This document shows positions 48,649-56,888 of a stretch of DNA of 64,000 bases, piece after piece. The notes under the pieces are model-generated. The model saw nothing but the letters and a program-made list of their open reading frames with translations. It did no database searches and was not told where the DNA came from. The DNA lies in the NCBI RefSeq assembly GCF_000473895.1, contig NZ_ASSJ01000049.1, positions 62,001 to 126,000 of the forward strand, read 5' to 3'. The stretch is from Rubidibacter lacunae KORDI 51-2. GTDB lineage: Bacteria; Cyanobacteriota; Cyanobacteriia; Cyanobacteriales; Rubidibacteraceae. The position numbers and the translations under genes were made by a program. Positions within the stretch are counted from its first letter, which is position 1; each line of letters starts with the position of its first letter.

Positions 48649-49983
48649 CTAATTCCAGACACGCCGCCACCAGGGTGGGGAATCGCTCTCGGTAGGTGTA
48701 TCAATAAATTCGGGTTGTTGGCGGAGCTCGGGCAAATTCCAGCCAGTGAGTTGCGCCAGGGTTTGCATTTCGCGCAGTTGGCGAGCGCGGAGTTGCCGAC
48801 GATACTCACGTCCAGCCGCACAGCTGATGTTACCGCGAAAGGGATGGCGGATGACGTAACGTCCCTGGAAGAACTGCTGGTTAGGCGTCGTCTGAAAGCG
48901 CAGATCCTCTGGGAAATCATCAAATGTATATCGCACGTGCAGGCGAGTGATGAATAAGTTTGGAACTGTTCCCGGTTCTGCCCAGAAAACACCCGCTGCC
49001 CGCAACTCGTCGGGCGTTAACTGGGGAGCCGAGCAGGGATCGCAGTTTGCCATGTTCCAGGCATATTCGCGGAAGGCAACTCGACGGTTTTCGCGCTGAT
49101 AGGCTAAGTCGAACATCGACGTGTAGAAGTCGCCAAATTTCCCTTGAACGAACTCCGGGATTTCAACATCGCTGGGCACGTTTACCGTGCGGTAGTTCGC
49201 CAACTCTACTTGTCCGGTTGGTGACAGTAAATATACAAGCAGATCTTGTGGACCCTTAGCATTGACCGTACCCAAGCGAATCGGCAACATGAACCGCGGC
49301 GACTCGAACGCCATTAATAGCGGTCGCAACGATTGAAACTCGCTCTCAGCATATTCTTCGAGGTTGACCTTGGCGACAAAGAATTTTAGATTTTGGCGAA
49401 TGTACGGCTGCAACAACCGGCTCGCACCCTCCGGGATGTTGTAGTCGTTCGCTCGCAGCCAGTCTTCAAGTCCGTTCGACTCTTTCGCGCTAAGTATGAG
49501 AATGTCGTACTCGCCTAATGAAAAGCGTTCTTCGACGGTGACGCCGTAGCGATCGCCCAACTGCCCTTCGGCATCGTTGCTGACATCCGACGGCGCCGCT
49601 CTTAAGTTGGAGGGTGAAACTTCGCGTATGACCACTGGGTCGCAAGGATTTGCGTCGAAGTACTCAACAAGGCGAGGGGCACTAAAGCTATCCAAGCGCT
49701 GGATAATCTTCGGATCGCCCACGCGGACTTGGTCCTCTTTTAACAACACGGGCACGGGTACGACGAGAGCAAAATCCTGCACGTCGCCCTGATAGTCATT
49801 GGCCATCGTCAGGATCGTGCGATCGCCATCCCGCGCGATGATGACTTGCGACGCCTGGTTGTATAGTTCGGCATTCGCCTGCGACACGTAGAAGCCGCAG
49901 AATGCCCGAGCGGGCGCGGCAACCAATAGGGCGATCGCGATCGCGAATCCGAGCGCGCGCACAATCCGGATAAAGCGTTTCAT
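48649..49983 (-). CDS. DUF2330 family exported protein, copy 1
   Basis: A 444-residue protein with an N-terminal signal peptide (LGFAIAIALLVAAPARA, cleavage probably after ARA) and a DUF2330 domain starting FCGFYVSQANAELYN. The family domain is of unknown function; its conserved cysteine in FCGFY and VVPVPV stretch are present. The C-terminus is basic and Trp-rich (PPWWRRVWN) with no sorting signal. Predicted periplasmic or envelope-associated. GGAAGGA precedes the ATG. About 80% similar by eye to the next gene. Confidence 0.85.
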   Translation of the reverse strand: MKRFIRIVRALGFAIAIALLVAAPARAFCGFYVSQANAELYNQASQVIIARDGDRTILTMANDYQGDVQDFALVVPVPVLLKEDQVRVGDPKIIQRLDSFSAPRLVEYFDANPCDPVVIREVSPSNLRAAPSDVSNDAEGQLGDRYGVTVEERFSLGEYDILILSAKESNGLEDWLRANDYNIPEGASRLLQPYIRQNLKFFVAKVNLEEYAESEFQSLRPLLMAFESPRFMLPIRLGTVNAKGPQDLLVYLLSPTGQVELANYRTVNVPSDVEIPEFVQGKFGDFYTSMFDLAYQRENRRVAFREYAWNMANCDPCSAPQLTPDELRAAGVFWAEPGTVPNLFITRLHVRYTFDDFPEDLRFQTTPNQQFFQGRYVIRHPFRGNISCAAGREYRRQLRARQLREMQTLAQLTGWNLPELRQQPEFIDTPTESDSPPWWRRVWN

Positions 49984-50208
49984 GATTCCTTCCAGTTAGC
50001 ATCCGAGCGATGAGAAAACCGCTGGCAAGAGTCTTGCCGGGGCCGGCGAACGGAGCGATCGCATCTCGAACTACGCTGCCTTGGGTGGTGCGATCGCGTC
50101 GGGTGTAGATTCCGAACGCGATCGCCAGTCAATCTGGGCAGGTGCCCTGTATCCCCCTGCAAGCGGGGTCAGCGAGCAGTTCCGAACAGCCGAACGAAGA
50201 ATTTGCCA

Positions 50209-51540
50209 TTAATTCCAGATGCGCCGCCACCAGGGTTGGGAATCGCCCCCGGCAGTTACATCAATGAGATCGGTTTGTTGCCGGATCTCGGTCGGATCCC
50301 AGCCAGTGAGTTGGGCCAGGGTTTGCATTTCACGTTCTTGGCGATCGCGCACTTGCTGCCGATAGTCGCGCCCAGCCGCGCAGCTAGTGTCGCCGCGATA
50401 GGGATGGCGAATGATATACCGTCCCTGGAAAAACTGCTGGTTGGGTGTCGATTGAAAACGCAGATCTTCGGGGAAGTCTTCGATCGAATACCGCACGTGC
50501 AAGCGCGTGATGAATACGTTCGGAACCATTCCCGGTTCGGCCCAGAAAACACCAGCTGCCTTTAACTCATCCGGCGTTAACTGCGGAGCCGAGCAGGGAT
50601 CGCAATTAGCCATGTTCCAGGCATATTCGCGGAAGGCAACGCGCTGATTCTCGCGCTGGTAGGTTTTGTCGAACATCGACGTGTAGAAGTCGCCAAATTT
50701 CTCTTGGACGAACTCCGGGATCTCGACATCGCTGGGCACGTTAACCGTGCGATAGTTCGCCAGTTCGACCTGTCCGGTTGGTGACAGTAAGTAGACGAGC
50801 AGATCTTGCAGACCCTGGGCATTCAAGGTTCCCAGCCGAATCGGCAACATGAAGCGCGGTGACTCAAAGGCCATTTGCAACGGGCGTAAAGATTGAAACT
50901 CGCTCGTCGCGTATTCTTCGAGATTGACCTTTGCGACGAAGAACTTCAAGTTTTGGCGAATGTACGGTTGCAACAAGCGGCTTGCGCCTGCGGGAATGTT
51001 GTAGTCGTTCGCGCGCAACCAGTCTTCGAGACCGTTCGATTCTTTGGCACTGAGGATGAGAATGTCGTACTCCCCCACCGTGAAGCGCTCTTCAACCGTG
51101 ACACCATACCGTTTGCGCGCTTGCGCATCAGCTTGTGACATCGTGCGGGCTGCCTCCTCCAGGGCAGGGGACGAAAATGCATAGGGTCGCGGCGGCGCGC
51201 AAGGATCTGCATCGAAGTATTCGACCAAACGCGGAGCGCTAAAACTATCCAGACGCTGAATAATCTTCGGGTCGCCGACGCGCACTTGATCTTCTGTCAG
51301 CAAAACGGGGACGGGGACGACGAGTGCGAAGTCCTGTACGTCGCCTTGGAAGTCATTGGCCATCGTCAGGATCGTGCGATCGCCATCCCGCGCGATGATG
51401 ACTTGCGAGGCTTGGTTGTATAGCTCGGCATTTGCTTGCGATACATAGAAACCGCAGAATGCGCGAGCGGGTGCGGCAACCGCTAAGACAATGGCGATCG
51501 CGAGCCCGAGCGTGCGAACGATGCGGGTGAAGCGTTCCAT
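50209..51540 (-). CDS. DUF2330 family exported protein, copy 2
   Basis: A 443-residue paralogue of the gene at 48649, with signal peptide (LGLAIAIVLAVAAPARA) and the DUF2330 domain. The two differ most at about residues 110-145, where one has PSNLRAAPSDVSNDAEG and the other PYAFSSPALEEAARTMS. AAAGGA precedes the ATG at 51540. Its first 58 bases overlap the end of the RnfD-like gene in another frame, so it is translationally linked to it. The two DUF2330 genes are 225 bases apart on the same strand. Confidence 0.87.
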   Translation of the reverse strand: MERFTRIVRTLGLAIAIVLAVAAPARAFCGFYVSQANAELYNQASQVIIARDGDRTILTMANDFQGDVQDFALVVPVPVLLTEDQVRVGDPKIIQRLDSFSAPRLVEYFDADPCAPPRPYAFSSPALEEAARTMSQADAQARKRYGVTVEERFTVGEYDILILSAKESNGLEDWLRANDYNIPAGASRLLQPYIRQNLKFFVAKVNLEEYATSEFQSLRPLQMAFESPRFMLPIRLGTLNAQGLQDLLVYLLSPTGQVELANYRTVNVPSDVEIPEFVQEKFGDFYTSMFDKTYQRENQRVAFREYAWNMANCDPCSAPQLTPDELKAAGVFWAEPGMVPNVFITRLHVRYSIEDFPEDLRFQSTPNQQFFQGRYIIRHPYRGDTSCAAGRDYRQQVRDRQEREMQTLAQLTGWDPTEIRQQTDLIDVTAGGDSQPWWRRIWN

Positions 51541-52469
51541 GATTCCTTTCGGTGATTATCTGAGCAATGAGTGTTGTTCGGGTCTGACAATGTCAGTTCC
51601 GACAGCGGTGCTTGGATCGGAGTTGGGGATGACAGTTGAGACCAGCGGAAGCGCGGTGCCGGCCAGAACTCGTCGAACATCGGCGTCAGCGGCGCGATCG
51701 CGAACAGCGCCCAAAACGGTGCCGCTGCCACGAAGAACCAATGCTGGAGCACGTAGGTTAAGCCGGCGATGCTGGCTGCCCAAGCCAGCCGACCGACGCG
51801 CGCGTCGGGAATCGAGCGCGGATCGGTCAGCATAAAGAACGCAAATAGCAACAAACTGCCGCTGCCAAGCTGGTGCGTCCAGACGTGCCAGTCGTAGCCG
51901 AGCCACTGGGCGCGGGCGAGTTCTAGCCCGGCAAAGGTACCGAGGAACGCGACCGACGTATCCCATCTCCCGACCTTGCCGAGTACGACACCGGCCGCAC
52001 CAACAAACAACAACCCGTACCACCAATCCGTTCCCCATTGCCCGGGCGAAACCCAAGCATCGGAGGTTAGAAGCAGGGCAACTACGATGCCAAAATTAGC
52101 GGGGTTAAAGAAATGTTTGCCGTGGTTGCGGAAGGCAAACTTACTCGCGATCGCCAAGCAAGCTGCCAGGATTGCCGTCGGAACGTGATTGGTTCGCAGC
52201 AATAAGCACAACCCCAGCGATGTGATGGCAGCACTGCGCCATGGGAGCGTCATTAGCGCCCCGAGATCGGGTCCGTAGGTACGCGGAAGCGCGCGACACC
52301 ACGGTAAGAGTACGGCCGCAAGCCACTGGGTGACAAGGCAGCTGATGACAATAACCACTACCAAATCCGGGCGAATAGTCCAATCGCGGTTACCGACACC
52401 GAGAAACAAGAACAGGCTCAGAATAACGATCTGAGCGTCGCGGACGTCTTTGAATGGATCTTTAAACAC
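51483..52469 (-). CDS. RnfD/NqrB-like membrane protein
   Basis: Polytopic membrane protein of 328 residues, NQR2/RnfD family, related to subunits that bind FMN and move ions with electron transfer. About nine hydrophobic segments. Family stretches: FRNHGKHFFNPANFGIVVAL and LFAFFMLTDPRSIPDARVGR. The usual covalent-flavin S/T-G-A-T motif is not evident, and no other Rnf/Nqr genes are nearby, so it may work alone or with DUF2330. Start is a GTG at 52469 with GAGGAGAG upstream. The last ~19 codons overlap the DUF2330 signal peptide. Confidence 0.82.
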   Translation of the reverse strand: MFKDPFKDVRDAQIVILSLFLFLGVGNRDWTIRPDLVVVIVISCLVTQWLAAVLLPWCRALPRTYGPDLGALMTLPWRSAAITSLGLCLLLRTNHVPTAILAACLAIASKFAFRNHGKHFFNPANFGIVVALLLTSDAWVSPGQWGTDWWYGLLFVGAAGVVLGKVGRWDTSVAFLGTFAGLELARAQWLGYDWHVWTHQLGSGSLLLFAFFMLTDPRSIPDARVGRLAWAASIAGLTYVLQHWFFVAAAPFWALFAIAPLTPMFDEFWPAPRFRWSQLSSPTPIQAPLSELTLSDPNNTHCSDNHRKESWNASPASFARSGSRSPLS

Positions 52470-53019
52470 GATACTCTCCTCAGTCCGGAGACTCTCCTAG
52501 ATTCCGGAGCGATGGCTCTCAGTATGCCTGCCTTAGCAGCGATCGCGCCCGCCGTTGCAAATTGCGTAACGCGATCGTTACCGAGAACGAGAATGAGCTT
52601 CTGAACCTGGAAGCAGTTGCCTAATCCATTGGGATGGGAATTGCCAGCAAAGCAAGAGGTGTGCCGGGCACTCGAACATGGCGATAGCCTGCCCCGGGAT
52701 ATAATATTTCTCGTAAAGGGACTTACTGTCACTTTAAGTTTACGTTGTCAAAATTGGTCTTGAATTTATGTTTTCTCCCACTCCAGTTTTGCTTTAGTCC
52801 TCGATTCAAGTCATGTTGAAACGGAGTATAGTTCCTTAGAATCGATTCCTGTATTCACCTCAAGAAATCAAAGAACCTTCGCTCCTTTAGCTGCATTGCG
52901 CTAGACTCGGATCGGTGCTCCCGTTGCAATTATTGTAGTGCTGTACAGTGATGGAAGTAGTTCTAAAACGTGTCGATACATGTAACTTTGCTCTGAGTAC
53001 AAATGCGAAAATACATCAA
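52470..53019. other. Intergenic, no gene seen
   Basis: AT-rich in the second half. No supported coding frame; no clear repeat. Confidence 0.4.
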
Positions 53020-53500
53020 ATATGGACTCAATCACGATGGCAAGCAACGATATAAATGTAAAGCTGGTCGGTCGTGACTCTGAGAAGTGTGGGATAGGTC
53101 GCGACATCCTCCCAGGTCCAGCCTCAGTCCGTGAGTCCAGCTTATTGTGCTGCGGTGCTTCCCCATCGTCTGTGCCGCCAGACCCAGTTGTAATCGCTGA
53201 CGATCGATTGCGTCGTCACTTTTGTCTCCTCCCAGATCTTGCCAAACTTCTTCTGTCAGCGGTGCCACCGTTCTGCTTGCTTCTCAAGATGCCATTTGTC
53301 CTTCGAAACGCTGTAGGCTCTTCTTCTCGACCAGGAGCTGCTGCTGTGTCCTCAGCACTTGCCCGTACCCACCGCACTCATCGGTACACCAGTACGCACA
53401 GTCGGTCTTACCTCCCGGGTTCGCCACCAGCTTCGCCAGAAAAGGTTGTTGTGCTTACCGACCCGCCCACTCACCTTCACTCAGCCACCTTTGGTATGAG
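53020..53500 (-). pseudogene. Possible degraded transposase
   Basis: Minus-strand fragments in different frames read like protein: NPGGKTDCAYWCTDECGGYG, LLVEKKSLQRFEGQM, then VTTQSIVSDYNWVWRHRRWG and GWTWEDVATYPTLLR. The W-x-TDE-x-GY and the closing YNW-x-W-x-HRR segments recall DDE transposases, but I cannot assign an IS family. Several frameshifts and stops are present. Confidence 0.3.
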
Positions 53501-53918
53501 TGATTCCAATCCAGCAGTCGCATCGTTCGCAATCATGGGAGCGGCAGCGCTTCTACATTTTTCGATCGAGGACCGCATTTCATCGGCAGCTATCTGCCCG
53601 CTGCTCAGTCCCTAACCTCCTGAGAGTAGATGAGTTGCGCCTTCTGGCTGGTAGCGCGGATGAGGCTATCGACAGTGGCGTCAGCGCTCTCACTGCCGCG
53701 GCTGATGCCAAGCAAACGGGTGCCCTCAGCGTATGCTTCAGGATGCGTATTCGAACTCGGGCGTCACTTGGAGTCGGCAATATATAGGGTGTCGAAATAT
53801 TTAGGGCGTCGAAGGTCCTGACAAAAGTATGCTTGCATCAAATGCACTTAAAGCGCTTGCGGCCGTTGTTGATGCATCCTCGTTTTGGGTTTTGGGGCGG
53901 TCCAGAGGGGACAGTTGA

Positions 53919-54500
53919 TTGCGACGAGTCTCGATCGTTGTCTTTGCCTTCTCTAAACTGTCCGACACCACCTTGGTTCACGACCCCGCTGACCGCCTTG
54001 CACGCGGTGCAAAGATTTTGCGGGAGGCGGCGAGAGCTAGTATCACTGGAAGGCGTCTCAACCCAATCGTTTCGGGCCGCGGCGCAGACGCTGATGAGCG
54101 ATCGCGGCGTTCCGCTGAGGATCGTCCAGTAGAGATCGGGCCGCGCCCTCTCGAAACCTTGCAGCAGTATCTAGGTTCTGCTGAAAAAGTCCACAGAACG
54201 AATTTAGGAGGCAGAGAGCTTATGGAATCAGGCATTTACCATCTAGCCCCAGCTTTTTGCCTCGGATTCGCGTCCCAATTGCAAGGGTTTTGAGGTTCTG
54301 GTGCCTATAACCTTGCACTTTTCTGGCAAAGAAAACGCTGAGATCCTTTCATTGCGAACATTCCAGCCTTTTTCAGCAGGACCTATCTAGAGACCGCCCT
54401 CAACCTGTTGAGGGCGCAATCTCGGCACACGAACGAAGCTCCAAATCCCCGTCGCTCTAATCGGAAGCAGGCGAACTCCCTACCCTGTCTGGCTTCTACT
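53919..54500 (+). pseudogene. Frameshifted tyrosine recombinase C-terminus, interrupted by a MITE-like element
   Basis: Joining frames gives a site-specific recombinase catalytic end: HDPADRLARGAKILREAA, LEGVSTQSFRAAAQTLMSD and RGVPLRIVQ (canonical: GVSTHSFR, with the catalytic His replaced by Gln and the following Arg kept), then EIGPRPLETLQQYL (canonical: GHRSLxTLQRYLE, His lost). At least two frameshifts are present. The LQQYL codons are cut by an inserted element at 54174-54383; removing it and one target copy restores LQQYLE. The N-terminal part is not recognisable. Confidence 0.65.
54174..54383. mobile_element. MITE-like element, 210 bp, with target-site duplication
   Basis: Terminal inverted repeats GGTTCTGCTGAAAAAG (54174-54189) and CTTTTTCAGCAGGACC (54368-54383) differ at one of 16 positions. 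The element is flanked by direct repeats TATCTA(G) at 54168-54174 and 54384-54390, consistent with a 6-7-bp target-site duplication. The interior has no coding capacity for a transposase. It sits inside the recombinase remnant. Confidence 0.75.
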
Positions 54501-54502
54501 AT

Positions 54503-54538
54503 CTCTAATACCGATAATTACCCTTATCGGTATTAGAG
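54503..54538. repeat. Perfect 15-bp inverted repeat
   Basis: Arms CTCTAATACCGATAA (54503-54517) and TTATCGGTATTAGAG (54524-54538) pair perfectly around the six-base loop TTACCC. There is no U-run on either side, so it is not a classical terminator. It could be a hairpin, an operator or a recombination site. A second, nine-base palindrome (GCCCTCAAC / GTTGAGGGC) lies nearby at 54396-54415. Confidence 0.7.
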
Positions 54539-54745
54539 GTAACCTTTTCAAGCCAACCGATCGCGCTCTGACAGGGTGTTTTGCGGGGTTGCTTACCGAG
54601 CTCGGGCAGCCGACTCATTTGTGCCGCAATCCCAGGGTGAATGTCCTGAATCTCGGTTCGTTCAAACCGGCAAATTCCCCAGTCCGCACCTAGCGGTCCG
54701 GTGCAGCGGACAAGACCGAGGGGCAACCACACCCGTCGCGCAATA

Positions 54746-55105
54746 CTACAACTCAGATGGGACGACCTCGACGTCAAGCTCCAGTTCCAAAGGAGGGATG
54801 GACTCAAATCCCGAAGTCTCCAATGGGGGAACCCAGTGATCCGCATAGACGCTATCGTCAATGGTCAAAGGGTCGTCCTCAAGTCTCAGCTGACTCTCCT
54901 GTAATACGCGAATCTCGGACTCAAAGTTCGACCGCCCGCTATCGAAGAAACGCTGGCTGGGAGAAATACCGCGACTGGATTCAGCAGTTGCCTCGCTGCT
55001 CCCAGGCGCGGCCGATGCAACTTGCCCGATCGCCGCACTCGGGAACACAAAAACTACAACGAGACTTAGCACGCCGATACCTAGGCATCGCATTGGAGTT
55101 CTCAT
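54746..55105 (-). CDS. Small exported protein of unknown function
   Basis: A 119-residue protein with a clear signal peptide (MRTPMRCLGIGVLSLVVVFV, then FPSAAIGQVASA with likely cleavage near ASA). The mature part is acidic and without cysteines: a Ser-rich linker, then RVLQESQLRLEDDPLTIDD and PPLELELDVEVVPSEL. I do not recognise a family. A strong AGGAGGT ribosome binding site lies six bases before the ATG, so it is probably a real gene. Periplasmic location is predicted. Confidence 0.6.
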   Translation of the reverse strand: MRTPMRCLGIGVLSLVVVFVFPSAAIGQVASAAPGSSEATAESSRGISPSQRFFDSGRSNFESEIRVLQESQLRLEDDPLTIDDSVYADHWVPPLETSGFESIPPLELELDVEVVPSEL

Positions 55106-55327
55106 GATTGACCTCCTGCAAGCAGATAGCTACAAGCAATGCAATATGTCTCATACTCCCATTGTAGAAAATTTCTACGCATGCCAATAAAATATCAGAG
55201 CCTGGAGAGCGCCTCGCAGCACTTCCCCAGACCTGTCTTTGGGTCCCAATCTCCCTCGTACACTAACGAACTTGGCTGTTCGCGACCGCTGGGTGATTTA
55301 CCAGCCTATCCGCCACGTGCCGGTGAG

Positions 55328-55582
55328 TTAGCTCTCGCCAACGTAAAGCTCCGAGCAAGACAGGCGTGCACTGGTGACACCCTCGGATGATGGGTGGCAT
55401 ACACGAAGAACCGCGTGCGGTGGGGCTGCAAACAGGAAACGCTCGCCCGGGAAGACGATGCGCTCCAGCTGCCAGTCGGCAACCCCCTCCCCCGTCAATA
55501 CGGCAAGACGGTCTGATGCATTGCGGTAGCAGCAAAGTTGCTTAGTATCTGTGGGCAAAGAAGCAGTTGTAACAATCTTCAT
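55328..55582 (-). CDS. DUF1830 family protein
   Basis: An 84-residue cyanobacterial protein of unknown function. CCYRNASDRLAVLTG followed by WQLERIVFPGERFLFAAPP matches the DUF1830 pattern (CCY-N-T..., ERVVFPGQRLLFEAP). The frame allows a TTG at 55594, but the ATG at 55582 is preferred. No signal peptide. It stands alone. Confidence 0.75.
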   Translation of the reverse strand: MKIVTTASLPTDTKQLCCYRNASDRLAVLTGEGVADWQLERIVFPGERFLFAAPPHAVLRVCHPSSEGVTSARLSCSELYVGES

Positions 55583-55987
55583 GTCCGTGCTCAAAATTTT
55601 GTTGTGGTATACGCTTGCGTTGCTGGTAGGACGGTTGCACTCATGACAGAGCTAATCACCGTCCTGGAAACAGTATTTACTAAAGGGTAAAACCCCCTCA
55701 TTTTTACCTAAAGCCGGTCGGATATGGCATCCGCAAACTTGCGGAAAACCCATCCATGACGCTCTTGCAGAGTCAGCAGCCTTAGTCGAAGTCAAGCCCG
55801 GACTGAGGTTGAGAGCTTAAAGCGACCTTAACATTCTGCGATCGCCCGCTCATCCACCCTACGGCATACCGCCAGTCTGCCGTTTTGTTTGCTGTGGCTA
55901 ACCAACCGAGCAACTCGACCAGCAGGGAAGCCTAGACTAGATAACCACCTGGCTATATAGTGATTTAGTTGATTACTTTTCTTCGCT
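55583..55987. other. Intergenic upstream of the ArsR regulator
   Basis: About 400 bases without a supported gene. It contains a small inverted repeat CCGCAA-AC-TTGCGG at 55731-55744, about 240 bases before the regulator start, too far to be an obvious autoregulatory operator. Confidence 0.4.
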
Positions 55988-56395
55988 ATGTCACTTCTTC
56001 CTACGGAGCCAGGTATCTCTGCAGCCCCAGATGCCAACCACCTCCCCGCTACCGAACTGCCCCCTGAAGCTTTGGCAATGATGGCAGACTTTTTCAAGGC
56101 ACTTTCTGAGACCAGCCGTTTGCAAATTGCGTTCTGTTTGCAAGCTGGTGAGAAGAACGTATCTCAAATAATTGAAATAACATGTCTTGGGCAGGCAAAC
56201 GTCTCGAAACATCTCAAGAATCTCACTCAGGCTGGGGTTGTTTCCCGCTCTCAGCGCGGCAATAGTGTCTACTACCAAATTGCCAATCCCCTCGTATTTC
56301 CCATGTGCGATCTCGTACGCGACTTTCTACTCAGCCAAGTTTCGCAACAAAACCAACAGCTCGAGCGTCTCCGCACCCTTCAACAGTCAGAGTAG
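55988..56395 (+). CDS. ArsR/SmtB family transcriptional regulator
   Basis: A 135-residue winged-helix repressor-type protein. The recognition region is NVSQIIEITCLGQANVSKHL followed by KNLTQAGVVSRSQRGNSVYY (wing). The metal box ELCVCD of ArsR/SmtB is absent; cysteines are at 50, 66 and 107, so it may sense a redox or sulfur signal or another ligand instead. The first 25 residues are a Pro/Ala-rich extension. No transporter or resistance gene adjoins it, so its target is not in the immediate vicinity. Confidence 0.88.
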   Translation: MSLLPTEPGISAAPDANHLPATELPPEALAMMADFFKALSETSRLQIAFCLQAGEKNVSQIIEITCLGQANVSKHLKNLTQAGVVSRSQRGNSVYYQIANPLVFPMCDLVRDFLLSQVSQQNQQLERLRTLQQSE

Positions 56396-56888
56396 TTAAC
56401 TGATAGGGATCCTGGCTTCATCCTCCATCTACATCGCTGGTCGGCAGTTGCCGGATTCTTAGCGCTCGCTAGCACGCGCTTCAAAATTGGATCCGCGCCG
56501 AATTGTTGAGGCAGAAATTCGAATATCCTGGATTCAGAACACCATGCGGATCGGATCTAAGTATTGTTGATATACAATTATTGCGGAATTAGATTGTCAA
56601 AATTTAAATGAAAAATCAGAAAGTTGTAGTAATTTTTTTGTCACTCTTTTAAAGTCAATAAAATACAGAAAGAACTTTTAGAGCAATGGAGAAATTAGCG
56701 TATTTCTCGCAAATAATGCCATTTAGGCTATTAATTAAGCAATAGTACTCATTAAACTTATGCTATTCGCTCATATAACTGATTAGTTATGTAGGTATTT
56801 AGCCGACCTCCGGTGAAAAGCTTTGGTGGGGAGCTCTGGTAGAGTTCAGATGCTAAGGAATGTTTAGAAAGCGGCAGCTGCAGCAACC
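56396..56888. other. AT-rich intergenic region
   Basis: About 490 bases. The part from about 56560 to 56770 is strikingly AT-rich compared with the rest of the window. No gene, repeat or clear promoter was identified. Confidence 0.5.

Noticed and set aside
53022-53615. Open frame of 197 codons on the plus strand
   Set aside because: It is antisense to protein-like fragments on the minus strand, and its own translation is Ser/Pro/Leu-rich without domains.
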